A DNA stretch of 64,000 bases, taken from contig OZ257157.1 in NCBI GenBank assembly GCA_965279405.1, positions 3,720,001 through 3,784,000 of the forward strand, read 5' to 3'. Each line of letters opens with the position of its first letter. Positions within the stretch are counted from its first letter, which is position 1. Below the pieces are notes generated by a model. That model was given only the letters and a program-made list of their open reading frames with translations, had not been told where the DNA came from and ran no database searches. The DNA is from CBDDIP01 sp965279405. Lineage in GTDB: Bacteria; Actinomycetota; Acidimicrobiia; Acidimicrobiales; Ilumatobacteraceae. Positions 45,540 to 54,819 of the stretch are shown here, piece after piece. The translations under genes were made by a program, and so were the position numbers.

Positions 45540-48500
45540 GTGCAGAACGGGCTGCTGGCGACTCGGGCGATCCTGTTCGCCGACGTGGTCGGTTCCGCGC
45601 AGCTCCGATCGCGCCTCGGTGAGGAGCGCGCCGACCAGCTGCGGCGGACCCACGACGAGATCATCGGCGATTCGGTCGCCAAGCACGGTGGCACCGTGCT
45701 GCGATGGACCGGCGATGGGGTCAAGGCGTCGTTCCCCGCGGCCTCGTCGGCTGTGGCGTCCGCGCTGGCGATGGTGCGAGCTGTCCGCGCCTACGGCCGG
45801 CGCAGCGACGCGATCGTTGCGTTCGAGATCCGCGTCGGGTTGAGCGTCGGTGAGGTGAGCGCGCTCACCTCCGACAGCGATGGCGACCAAGATGGCGTGG
45901 CGGTGATCGAGGCGGCGCGGCTGGAGGCACTCGCTGCCCCCGGCGAGATCCTGGCCACCGACCTCGTTCGGCGACTGGGCGAGCGGCGCGTCGAGGCACA
46001 GTTCGAGGACGTCGGGACGCGCGTGCTGAAGGGTCTCGACGAACCGGTGGGCGTGGTGCGCGTGACGGACGTCCGTGGTGCGGAGCTGCACCCGATGCCA
46101 CGTTCGCTGGCCATCGATCGCCGCTTCCCGATGGTCGGACGCACGGCCGTGATGGATCAGATCGCGACGAGCTGGCAGACGACCGTCGAGGGACACGTCG
46201 CCACGTGGTTGATCACCGGACAGCCGGGGATGGGCAAGTCGACGGTCGTCGCTCACGCGGCACAACTGGCGCACGACGACGGCGCGCTCGTGCTCGCCGG
46301 CACGTGCGATGGAGAGCGGCCGATCCCGTACCAACCGTTCGCGACGGCGCTCGGGGATCCGGCTCTGGAGGACGATCAGCTGACCGCTGCGATCGGGGAG
46401 CGCAGCGGTCCGCTGGCCCCCCTGTTCCCCGGCGGTCTCGCCGGGCGGTCCGACGAGGCCGGCCCGGCGGCGCGGTTCGAGCTGTTCGACGCCGTGTCCG
46501 ATCTGCTGCAGCGGCTGAGCACGGCGCAGCCCGTGGTGCTCGTGCTGGAGGACCTGCACTGGGCCACGCCGCCGACGCTCCTGCTGCTTCGCCACGTCGT
46601 GCAGCAGCTCACCGATGCCCGCGTGCTGGTTCTCGGCACGTATCGCGACGAGGAGGTCGTGGGCAACGCGCCGCTGCGCGACCTGCTGGCCGACGTGCTC
46701 GCCGCTCCGAGCGCGCGTCGCATCGAGCTGACCGCGCTGGACGACGACGACGTCGCCAGCATGATCGGCTCGATCGTGGCCGATCTGCCGTCGGGGCAGA
46801 TCGCGACGCACGTCGACGGGTTGGCTCGCCGACTGTGCGGCGAGAGCAACGGCAATGCGTTCTTCGTGTGCGAGCTCATCGATCACCTCGCCGCGATCGG
46901 ATCGCTCGAGCGTCTCGTCGTGCACGGCGCGTCCGCCGACGACCTGCCGATCCCCGACACGGTGCGCGACGTCGTCGGCCAACGCCTCGGTCGCCTGCCC
47001 GCCGACGCGGCGGAGCTGCTGACCACCGCCGCCACCGTGGGACTGACGTTCGACCTCGAGCTGATCGCCCGTGTTGCCGGGCTCCCCGTCGGCGATGCAC
47101 TCCGCCGGATCGAGGAGATGGAGCGCGTCTCGCTCGTCAACGAAGTCGGCGCCGGCAGCTACTCGTTCTCCCACGCCATCGTGCGCACCACGCTGCTGTC
47201 CCGGCTCAGCGCGACACGTCGGGCGCTGGCGCACCGCAACGTCGCGACCGCGATCGAAGCGCTCGGCACCGGCCATCACGACGAGCTCGCCTACCACTGG
47301 ACGCTGGCCGGCGATGGTGCGAAGGCGAACGTCAACCTGGAGCTGGCCGCGCGACGCGACCTGCGAGCGCTGGCCTACGAGTCGGCAGCGGAGCGGTTCC
47401 AACAGGTGCTCGGCTTCGCCGAGCGGCACCACGACGCCGAGATCGAGCTGGAGGCGCGAGCGTGTCTCGGTCTCGCACTGGCTCGACGCTCGCTCGGCCA
47501 CGCCGACTTCCTCCCGCTCGTCGAGCGCGCCGGCAGGCTGGCGCGCAAGCTCCGCGACGTCGAGCTGATGGCCGACGCGGCGTTGGCGACGATCTTTCCC
47601 GGTGGCTTCTTCACCGCCGCGGGTCGAACCGAGCCCGGGTTGATCGAGCTCTGCGAGGATGCCGTCGAGGGGCTCGACGATGCCGACGCGCGCAAGGTGC
47701 GGATCATGGCGACGTTGGCGGCGCACCTGACCTTCGACCCCGACCGTCAACGCCGCGTCGATCTCGTCACGCGCGCACTCGAGCTCGCCCGAGCGAACGG
47801 CGATCCCGAGCTGATCGGCGCGGTGCTCAGTGCCGAGTTCATCTCGCTCTGGGACCCGACCACCGCGGCGCGACGCAGCGAGATCGGCCAGCACATCAGC
47901 CGGATGGCACGAGCGTCCGGCGACAACGAGCTGGAGTTCCTCGGCGGCTTCTTCTCGGCGTTCTGCGCCGCAGAGCGCGGCGATGTCGCCGGAGCGAAGA
48001 AGCTCCTCCGCTCGCTCGACGACACGATCGACGCGTCGCGCAACTTCTACTTCCGGTTCCTCGTCGATCGGTTGAGCGTGTCGTTCGACCTGCTCGCATG
48101 TGAACCCGACGTGCAGGCGAAGATCGACAAGCTTGCGGCCGAGTACGCCGACCGCCACGCCGACACGGCGGGCACCTGGGCCCTCCAGATCGGTGTGCTG
48201 GCCAAGCAGAGCGGGCGGTTCGGCGATCTGGCCACCACGTTGCAGACGATGATCGCCGAATCGAACGTGCCGGGGAACTGGACGTCCGCCTACGGCCTCG
48301 CCCAGCTGATCAACGGCGACCGGGAGGGGGCGGCCGCGACCCTCGACAGCTGCCCGTCACCACCGCTCGACTACCTGTGGCTGAGCACACAGATGGTGAT
48401 CGCCGAGCTGGCCACCGGGCTCGGTCGCCACGATCGATGCGCCCGCCTGCTGGAGGAGCTGCTGCCCTTCCGCGGCCAGCTCGGCGTGACCTCGAGCGGT

Positions 48501-48818
48501 GCGGCGTGCGTCGGGCTCGTCTCGCGGACGATCGGTCAGCTCGCTGCGGCGATCGGCAACGACGCGCTCGCCGTCGAACTGCTCACCGAATCCGCCGCGC
48601 AGGCCGACGCGATCGGCGCGCCGTACGAAGCGGTCTCGTCGCGCCGGCAGCTGGTCGACGTGCTCGAGTCGGTGAGAGGCGACGAAGCGGTGGTCGCCCG
48701 GCTGATCGAGGAGGCCGACAGGATCGCCGAGCGTCACGGCCTCGCCGGACCGGAGCGGGCGACGATCAGCTCTTCACCCGACGACGGTCGCAGCCCGTCG
48801 GATCGGCCGGAGAAGTAG
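45540..48818 (+). CDS. Class III nucleotide cyclase fused to an AAA-type ATPase/TPR-like region
   Basis: 1,092-aa protein. N-terminal class III cyclase domain (~1-185): metal Asp in AILFADVVGSAQL, second Asp in TGDGVKASFPA, and AVIEAARLEALAAPGEIL, where the usual Asn before AAR is Ile. That substitution is common in actinobacterial cyclase-ATPase fusions and may lower or abolish activity. An AAA/STAND ATPase follows: Walker A GQPGMGKSTVV (~228), Walker B VLVLEDLHWATPP. The rest (~600-1,080) is a helical, TPR-like array. There is no C-terminal LuxR-type HTH. It probably senses a signal through the ATPase/TPR part and makes, or fails to make, a cyclic nucleotide for the upstream transporter. 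Confidence 0.88.
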   Translation: MQNGLLATRAILFADVVGSAQLRSRLGEERADQLRRTHDEIIGDSVAKHGGTVLRWTGDGVKASFPAASSAVASALAMVRAVRAYGRRSDAIVAFEIRVGLSVGEVSALTSDSDGDQDGVAVIEAARLEALAAPGEILATDLVRRLGERRVEAQFEDVGTRVLKGLDEPVGVVRVTDVRGAELHPMPRSLAIDRRFPMVGRTAVMDQIATSWQTTVEGHVATWLITGQPGMGKSTVVAHAAQLAHDDGALVLAGTCDGERPIPYQPFATALGDPALEDDQLTAAIGERSGPLAPLFPGGLAGRSDEAGPAARFELFDAVSDLLQRLSTAQPVVLVLEDLHWATPPTLLLLRHVVQQLTDARVLVLGTYRDEEVVGNAPLRDLLADVLAAPSARRIELTALDDDDVASMIGSIVADLPSGQIATHVDGLARRLCGESNGNAFFVCELIDHLAAIGSLERLVVHGASADDLPIPDTVRDVVGQRLGRLPADAAELLTTAATVGLTFDLELIARVAGLPVGDALRRIEEMERVSLVNEVGAGSYSFSHAIVRTTLLSRLSATRRALAHRNVATAIEALGTGHHDELAYHWTLAGDGAKANVNLELAARRDLRALAYESAAERFQQVLGFAERHHDAEIELEARACLGLALARRSLGHADFLPLVERAGRLARKLRDVELMADAALATIFPGGFFTAAGRTEPGLIELCEDAVEGLDDADARKVRIMATLAAHLTFDPDRQRRVDLVTRALELARANGDPELIGAVLSAEFISLWDPTTAARRSEIGQHISRMARASGDNELEFLGGFFSAFCAAERGDVAGAKKLLRSLDDTIDASRNFYFRFLVDRLSVSFDLLACEPDVQAKIDKLAAEYADRHADTAGTWALQIGVLAKQSGRFGDLATTLQTMIAESNVPGNWTSAYGLAQLINGDREGAAATLDSCPSPPLDYLWLSTQMVIAELATGLGRHDRCARLLEELLPFRGQLGVTSSGAACVGLVSRTIGQLAAAIGNDALAVELLTESAAQADAIGAPYEAVSSRRQLVDVLESVRGDEAVVARLIEEADRIAERHGLAGPERATISSSPDDGRSPSDRPEK

Positions 48819-49119
48819 CGATCGGCAATCGTCGCTGAGGCCTCTCCCAGACCCGTACCAGCGTGGTGCGATCACCGACGACGTAGCTCGTCGTGTGAGC
48901 CAGGTGCTCGGGGCCGGCGCCTGCGGGGGCGAGCGCGACGCCGTTCGCATCGATCGGACACGCCCCAGCGGTGAAGATCGTGGACCCCGGTGGGGCCACC
49001 GACAGGTAGTGGTAGGGCGCTCCCGGGAACAAGTCCGTCGGGGAGAGGAAGGCGAGCTCGGTCACCCGCCGAGTCGTGCTCGGAGGTGCCAGCACCACCG
49101 AGGCGATGGGGTCAGCCAC
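48766..49119 (-). pseudogene. RidA/YjgF-family remnant with an internal deletion
   Basis: 117-aa open frame with RidA-like pieces: a start FLSPTDLFPGAPYHYLSVAP, then STIFTAGACPIDANGVALAP, joined directly to AGAGPEHLAHTTSYVVGDRT. In intact family members ~20-25 residues (the helix with QT...NL) lie between these blocks, and ~40 more follow the VRVWE point, where homology stops. It therefore looks like a gene with one internal and one 3' deletion. Its 3' part runs antisense into the end of the cyclase gene. It could still be expressed as a short protein, but enzymatic function is unlikely. Confidence 0.55.
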
Positions 49120-49173
49120 CTTGTGGTCGACCGGCGATGCGGCTCTGATGGCCGACGGAGGTGACCTGCGTCG

Positions 49174-51615
49174 ATGACGGATTCGGCAACCTGGTTGTTG
49201 GCGCGCAGCATCATGCGCCGCAACCTGCGCGCCACGGTGTTCCTGGCGCTCTTCGTCGCGCTTGCCGGCGCGGCGGCGATGACGGCGTGGGAGTACTCGC
49301 GTCGAGCCACCACGGTGATCGAGCGACGGATCGATCGGGTGCGGCCCGCCGACGGTGTGCTCAACACGTGCCCGCCCGGCGAGGATCCCGGCGTCGACAT
49401 CACCCCGTGCTTCGCCGTCGAATCCAACCGGATCGCCTTCGACGTGCTGCGCGCCTCGCCGTACGTCGACGCTTCGTCGCTGCTCGTCAGTGCGAAGTTG
49501 GAGGTTTCGGCCTCACCGAACGGACCGACGTTCGTCGCATTCGGATCTGCCACCGTCGAGCAGGTCGAACGGATCGGTGAACCGGTCGTCGTGTCGGGGC
49601 GGACGAGCGCCGCGGACGCGTCGTCGGAGATCGAGCTCTCGGAGACGTTGGCGCGGCGCCTCGGCGTCCGTGCCGGGTCCACCGTGTGGGTCAGCGGGTG
49701 CGCCTTCGACTTCGGCGGGGAGAGCGTCGACTGCGCCCCGGCCGAGGCGGTCGTCGCGACGGGCATCGTCCGCCTCGAGCGCGATCTGCTGCCGGTGCGG
49801 CGGCCACCGCCCGGGGCAACGCTCACGGACGACACCGACTTCGGCGTGTTCGCCGGCCGTGGTTGGTACGACGACTTCCTGCATCGGTACTCGGCGTTCC
49901 CGCAGACGTCCTTCCGGCTCGCTCAGGGCGCCACGCTCGACGACGTGCGCGCCGACGTGGAGGCGCGTCTGCCCGACGGTTGGACGGTCCTCGTCGCGCC
50001 GCCGGAGGATCGAACGACCTTCGACGGGCTCCGTCGATCGACCGACCTCCAGGCGGGCGCGCTGCTGGCGATCGCCACCATCCTCGGTCTTGCCGGCGCG
50101 GTGTTCGTGGCCCAGGCACTGGTGCGCCAGGTCCGCAAGGAGCTCGCCGAGCACGCGGTCGTCAGCGCCCTCGGCATGACGAATGCCGACCTCGTGCGCA
50201 TCGCGCTCGCTCGTGTCGCGCCCATCGCCGCCGCCGGCAGTCTGCTGGCGGTTGGTGCTGCAGTCGTCGCGTCGGCGCATGGCCCGCCGAGCCTGGCTGG
50301 ACGCGCTGAGGTCGACCCTGGCGTTCGCATCGACCCGACGGTGCTGCTCCTCGGCGGAGTCGTGGTGGTCGCGTTCGTCGTCGCCATCGGCGCGCTCGCC
50401 GCGGCCAGATCGCTGCGTTCGTCGGCGAGGTCGAGCGTCGTCGGTGCTCGGTCGACCTCGCTGTCGGCTACCGCGAGCGCCGGGTCGGCGATCGGGCGGG
50501 CCTCATCGGCCGGCAGTGGCGGGCGGGTGGCGGTGCTCGGCGTGGCAGCGGCCGTCGCCGGGGTGACTGCCGCGGGCGTGCTGGTTCAGAGCCTCGATGC
50601 CGTCATCGCCCGGCCCCGCCAGTTCGGCGCAACGTGGGACTACTCCTTCGGCGACCTCTCCAGCGGCGAGTCCGCGGCTGAGCTCGTCGAGCAGGTGCTC
50701 GACGATCCGCTCCTCACCGATGTCACCTTCGTGTACAGCGCGGGGCCGGTGTCGCTGCCGCCGGCCTCCGCGTTCTGGGTGCTGAGCTTCGAGTCCATCA
50801 AGGGCGACTTCGGTCCGCAGATCGTCGACGGGCGCGCTCCGAGTGCGGACGACGAGATCGCCGTTGGCGTGAGCACCCTCGACGAGCTCGGGCTGAGCAT
50901 CGGCGACACGATCGAGTCGATCCCGATCCTGGCGACCGGTGGGGCCGCGGTTGGCACCGAGACGGGATCGGTCGGTCCCCTGCGGATCGTGGGTGCGGCG
51001 CTCATCAGCGATGACAGCCGTGGCGTTGGCCCGGGGGCGGGCATCGTGGTCACCGAGGCTGTCCGACGTCAGGTCGATCCCGCCTCGAGTCCGGTCGCCC
51101 TCGCCCGCACCGATCCGAGCGTGCCCGCCGACGAGGCAGTGCGCCGCTTGGAGCAGGCGTACGGACAGGTGAGCGTGCCCAGCCCGCAGTCCGATCTGTC
51201 GAACGTGGTCCTGATCTCGGACACCCCGTGGGTGATTGCGCTGCTGATCGCGGCGCTGGCGCTCGGTGCGCTGGCGCACGCGCTGATCACGGTGGTGCGA
51301 CGCGCCCGTCGCGACATCGGGGTGCTGCGAACCCTCGGGTTCACGCGGGCGCAGGTGTTCCGATCGGTGAGCTGGTACGCCAGCCGGATCGCCGTCCTGG
51401 GTGCCGCAGTCGGCGTCCCGCTCGGGGTGATCGGCGGTCGGCTGGCGTGGTCGCAGCTGTCCACCGAGATCGGTGTGTCGCTCGCTCCGGTCGTGCGCCC
51501 CTGGCTGCCGTTGCTCGCCGCCGCGATCGCCGTGTTCGGTGCGAACGCGGTCGCTGCACTGCCGGCCAAGCGCGTCCAGGACCAGGACCTGGCCGGGTCG
51601 CTGCGAGAGGGCTGA
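49174..51615 (+). CDS. FtsX-like ABC transporter permease, no adjacent ATPase
   Basis: 813-aa membrane protein with MacB/FtsX-type architecture: an N-terminal helix (RNLRATVFLALFVALAGAAA), a large extracytoplasmic domain (~45-300), a first FtsX core of three helices (~305-420; GALLAIATILGLAGAVFVAQ), another helix plus extracytoplasmic domain (~455-680), and a second FtsX core near the C-terminus (IGVLRTLGFTRAQVFRSVSW in the loop). Such permeases act with a LolD/MacB ATPase in lipoprotein, lipid or peptide handling or in envelope signalling. No ATPase gene is within the neighbouring genes. GGAGGTGA lies upstream of the ATG. Confidence 0.88.
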   Translation: MTDSATWLLARSIMRRNLRATVFLALFVALAGAAAMTAWEYSRRATTVIERRIDRVRPADGVLNTCPPGEDPGVDITPCFAVESNRIAFDVLRASPYVDASSLLVSAKLEVSASPNGPTFVAFGSATVEQVERIGEPVVVSGRTSAADASSEIELSETLARRLGVRAGSTVWVSGCAFDFGGESVDCAPAEAVVATGIVRLERDLLPVRRPPPGATLTDDTDFGVFAGRGWYDDFLHRYSAFPQTSFRLAQGATLDDVRADVEARLPDGWTVLVAPPEDRTTFDGLRRSTDLQAGALLAIATILGLAGAVFVAQALVRQVRKELAEHAVVSALGMTNADLVRIALARVAPIAAAGSLLAVGAAVVASAHGPPSLAGRAEVDPGVRIDPTVLLLGGVVVVAFVVAIGALAAARSLRSSARSSVVGARSTSLSATASAGSAIGRASSAGSGGRVAVLGVAAAVAGVTAAGVLVQSLDAVIARPRQFGATWDYSFGDLSSGESAAELVEQVLDDPLLTDVTFVYSAGPVSLPPASAFWVLSFESIKGDFGPQIVDGRAPSADDEIAVGVSTLDELGLSIGDTIESIPILATGGAAVGTETGSVGPLRIVGAALISDDSRGVGPGAGIVVTEAVRRQVDPASSPVALARTDPSVPADEAVRRLEQAYGQVSVPSPQSDLSNVVLISDTPWVIALLIAALALGALAHALITVVRRARRDIGVLRTLGFTRAQVFRSVSWYASRIAVLGAAVGVPLGVIGGRLAWSQLSTEIGVSLAPVVRPWLPLLAAAIAVFGANAVAALPAKRVQDQDLAGSLREG

Positions 51616-51728
51616 CGCAACGGCGCGGCTGAAGGTGCGTCATGGCGAGGTCCGTGCGGCGTCTCACACCGCTGGAAGGGCCACGTGCACCGTGCGGGCC
51701 ACCTGCCGACGCCCATGGAGACCCCCAC

Positions 51729-52244
51729 ATGAACTGCCCCGCTGAACTCCCGGTGACCGGATCCGGCTCGTTCGGGATCGCACTGATCGCCGTGCTGCTC
51801 GTCGGCGCCGGTGTCGTGCTCCTGTTGGTTCGCCGTGCCGGTGCCACGAGCCGCGTCCTCGCCATCGGGCTGGCGATGCTGACGATGATCGCCCTGACCG
51901 CCCATCGCTCGGAGGCGGCGTGCGACGTCGTCCCGACGACCGACACCCCTGCAGGGTCGACGACGACCAGCGGCGGGCAGTCGGAGGCTCCGCTGCCGGG
52001 TGCGTCCACGACGACGGTCTCCGGAACGGACACGACGACGAGCACGACGGTGATCGCGGTCGACGCGCCCACGACGACGACCACCGAGCCCGAGACGACG
52101 ACCAGCACGACGACGACGACCACGACGACGACCACGACGACGACGACCACCATCGCGGCAACCACGACGACGACGGACCCCGGCCCGGGTGGCGGTGGCG
52201 GGCAGTCCGGTGGCGGCGACGACTGCACCTTCGACTGCGGCTGA
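51729..52244 (+). CDS. Small membrane protein with an N-terminal LPxTG-like motif and a Thr-rich tail
   Basis: 171-aa protein of unknown function. Residues 7-11 are LPVTG, followed by a hydrophobic helix and RR (GIALIAVLLVGAGVVLLLV then RR). That is the exact order of a sortase sorting signal, but at the N-terminus. A second hydrophobic stretch (VLAIGLAMLTMIALTAH) follows, then an extended Thr-rich region with a run of Thr codons from (ACG/ACC) repeats at ~52020-52170, and a Gly-rich end DDCTFDCG. The tail is probably outside the cell and may be glycosylated. The ATG at 51729 is chosen; an upstream in-frame start adds ~29 unlikely residues. Confidence 0.65.
   Translation: MNCPAELPVTGSGSFGIALIAVLLVGAGVVLLLVRRAGATSRVLAIGLAMLTMIALTAHRSEAACDVVPTTDTPAGSTTTSGGQSEAPLPGASTTTVSGTDTTTSTTVIAVDAPTTTTTEPETTTSTTTTTTTTTTTTTTTIAATTTTTDPGPGGGGGQSGGGDDCTFDCG
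52015..52172 (+). repeat. (ACG/ACC)n simple-sequence tract encoding poly-Thr
   Basis: Trinucleotide repeat of ACG interspersed with ACC inside the Thr-rich gene. Such tracts change length easily by slippage in frame-preserving steps of three. Confidence 0.8.
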
Positions 52245-52323
52245 CCATTCGGGAGCCCGGGAACGCTGACCGACGTCCCAGCCCGTCGAGCCGCTCCTCA
52301 TCCGGTCAGGTTCTGCGTCATCG

Positions 52324-54819
52324 ATGGCGGGCACGCACGTCTGGAGGTCGCGTTCAGGCGACGCCCTCGCATCGCGCCGGTGGTCCGTCCCTGCGTGGAG
52401 CGGGGCTCATGATGGGAGACGGACCTTGGGGTTGAGGGCAATCGACACCGATCAGCGGGGCTCGTCCACGGCGTCGCGACTTCAGCGCTTCGCCGCGGGC
52501 GTCCTCGCTTCGCCGATGAGCGGGTTCGACGATGGACAGCGACGCGAGGTGCACAACCGTCGCGTGCACATCTCGGTCCGTGCCGCCTCCCTGGCGAACT
52601 CTGCGGACATCGCCAACGCGGTGATCATCGCCCGCTTCGCCATCCCATCGGAGATGTCGACGTTCCGGCTGACCTGGCTCGTCGCATCCGTGCTGCTGAT
52701 GGCCAACTCGCCGCGCATGTGGTGGCCGCGATGCTGGCGGAACGACTTCGTCCCGACGCGTCGCGACGTGATCGTGCTCTTCGCCGACGTGACCGCGAAC
52801 GCCGTGCTGATCCTCGTCGTGCTCGTGCACGCGACACCGGCAGCGGATCGCGACCAGCAGCTCGTCCTGCTGACGACGTACGCCGGGGTGATGGGCTGTG
52901 GCGCGATCGTCTTGTCCACCTATCGCAGCCTGGCACTGATGTGGGTGTGGATGAACTTCGCCGCGTTGACGATCGCGGTCTGGCAGAACGTCGGGCACGT
53001 CGCGGCGGTGATCACCACGTTGCTCATGCTGTACTCGCTGGTGCTGTCGATCGCCATCTGCGTGCTGTCGATGTCGTTCGTCGCCCGCTGCCGAGCCGAG
53101 TTCCGTGCAGATGCCGAGCGTGAGACGGTTCGCACGCTGCTGAAGGACTTCGAGGACGACGCGAACGAGTGGCTGTGGGAGTGCGACGCAGATGGCGATC
53201 TCACTCGTGTTTCGGACACGTTCGCGACGCAGGCAGACCGGCCGATCGCCGAGATCCAAGGCATCAACCTGAGTGCGTTCGTCAGCGAGATGTTGGACAG
53301 AACGGCCCCGAACGCAACGAGGAGGATGCGCGAGCTCGAGGAACGACTGCACACGGGCGGGAGCTTCCGAGACCTGACCCTGCCCGTCCTCGTGTCCGGT
53401 CGTCGTCGCTGGTGGTCGCTGACCGGGCATCACGTCCACGATCCCCTCGCCGCACGCTGGCGCGGGATCGGGGAGGACGTCACCGTGGCCACGGTCGCCG
53501 CCGACGAGGTGCTCCGGCTGGCCACGACGGACACGCTCACCGGACTCATGAACCGTCACCGCTTCTCCGAGCTGTCGAGCGAATTGCTGAGCGCGCCGGC
53601 CGGGCCGATCCACCTCGCCATCGTCGATCTCGACAACTTCAAGGAGATCAATGACACGCTCGGCCATCCGATCGGCGACCAGTTGCTCGTCGACGTGGCG
53701 CACCGACTGCTGGCCACCATCGAGCCGGGTGCGATCTGTGCTCGCATCGGTGGCGACGAGTTCGCCATCGTGCGAGTGCAACGAACGGCACGCAAGCCCG
53801 ACTTCTCCGACGTGGTGCGAGCCTTCGACGATCCGTTCGAGTCCTCCGGGACGGAGCTGTCGGTACATGCCAGCGTGGGTCACGCCGTCGCTCCCGACGA
53901 TGCGACGCAACTGGATGATCTGTTCGTCGCGGCCGATCTTGCCCTGTACGCGGCGAAGGCAGCCGGCGGAAATCGTGCCAGCGCCTTCGAACCGGTGCTC
54001 GCGGTGCAGGCGCGCACCCGGGCAGCGCTGTTCGACGAGCTCAAGACGGCGGTGGGGAACCGTGAGTTCGTCGCCTGGTTCCAGCCCCAGGTGAACCTCG
54101 CTTCTGGCCGCATCGATGCGATGGAGGCGCTGGCCCGTTGGGAGCACTCGACGCGTGGCATCGTCACCCCTGCGTCGTTCATCGAGCTGGCCGAGGAGAC
54201 CGGTCTGATCAGTCCGATCGGCGAACAGGTGATGGAGCACGCCTTCGCTGCGATGGCCACGTGGCCGGCGTACGTGCGGCTCGCGGTGAACGTCTCGGCG
54301 CGACAGCTCTCCGACCCGCAGTTCGTGCAGCGGGTGTCCGACATGCTGCGGCGCTACGACCTCCCCGCCGCGCGAATCGACATCGAGGTGACGGAGACGA
54401 CGATGGTCCAGCGCGACGCGGCCCTGGCGCTCGTCGGCCTTCGCGAGCTGGGCGTCGGTCTGTCCGTCGACGACTTCGGCACGGGATATGCCTCGTTCGA
54501 AGCGCTGCGCATGATCCGCCCCTCGAAGTTGAAGGTCGATCGGACCTTCGTCGCCGAGCTCGATGGCCCCGACCCGGTCGGCTCTCAGGCGATCCTCCGG
54601 GCGTTCGTCGATCTGGCCAACGCACTGCATATCACCTCGATCGCGGAGGGGGCCGAGACGACCGAGCAGCAGGCGTCGCTCCGCGAGCTCGGCTTCCACT
54701 ACAGCCAGGGCTACATCGATGCTCGTCCCGCACCGAAGGACTCGCTGGTCTTCTCGGGCGGGCCTGAGGAGCTGGCTCACCGGCCCGCTGATGCCGACGT
54801 ACGATCGGTTGGTGGATGA
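52324..54819 (+). CDS. Membrane-anchored GGDEF-EAL cyclic di-GMP protein
   Basis: 831 aa if the first ATG is used. The start is uncertain: TTG at 52426 (GGGAGA upstream) or ATG at 52516 would give shorter forms with the same domains. About five to six membrane helices (~residues 100-260; FRLTWLVASVLLMANSPRMW, VIVLFADVTANAVLILVVLV) form a sensory module. A PAS-like segment (NEWLWECDADGDLTRVSDTF) follows, then GGDEF with intact IGGDEFAIV (~476) and EAL with intact MEALARWEHSTRG (E601) and DDFGTGYASFEAL. It may make or degrade c-di-GMP in response to a membrane signal. The next gene overlaps it by 29 nt. Confidence 0.9.
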   Translation: MAGTHVWRSRSGDALASRRWSVPAWSGAHDGRRTLGLRAIDTDQRGSSTASRLQRFAAGVLASPMSGFDDGQRREVHNRRVHISVRAASLANSADIANAVIIARFAIPSEMSTFRLTWLVASVLLMANSPRMWWPRCWRNDFVPTRRDVIVLFADVTANAVLILVVLVHATPAADRDQQLVLLTTYAGVMGCGAIVLSTYRSLALMWVWMNFAALTIAVWQNVGHVAAVITTLLMLYSLVLSIAICVLSMSFVARCRAEFRADAERETVRTLLKDFEDDANEWLWECDADGDLTRVSDTFATQADRPIAEIQGINLSAFVSEMLDRTAPNATRRMRELEERLHTGGSFRDLTLPVLVSGRRRWWSLTGHHVHDPLAARWRGIGEDVTVATVAADEVLRLATTDTLTGLMNRHRFSELSSELLSAPAGPIHLAIVDLDNFKEINDTLGHPIGDQLLVDVAHRLLATIEPGAICARIGGDEFAIVRVQRTARKPDFSDVVRAFDDPFESSGTELSVHASVGHAVAPDDATQLDDLFVAADLALYAAKAAGGNRASAFEPVLAVQARTRAALFDELKTAVGNREFVAWFQPQVNLASGRIDAMEALARWEHSTRGIVTPASFIELAEETGLISPIGEQVMEHAFAAMATWPAYVRLAVNVSARQLSDPQFVQRVSDMLRRYDLPAARIDIEVTETTMVQRDAALALVGLRELGVGLSVDDFGTGYASFEALRMIRPSKLKVDRTFVAELDGPDPVGSQAILRAFVDLANALHITSIAEGAETTEQQASLRELGFHYSQGYIDARPAPKDSLVFSGGPEELAHRPADADVRSVGG

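Noticed and set aside
43794..48158. 1,454-aa open frame on the minus strand
   Set aside because: Antisense to the transporter and cyclase genes, rich in Arg/His/Gly/Gln with no domain motifs; a by-product of high GC.
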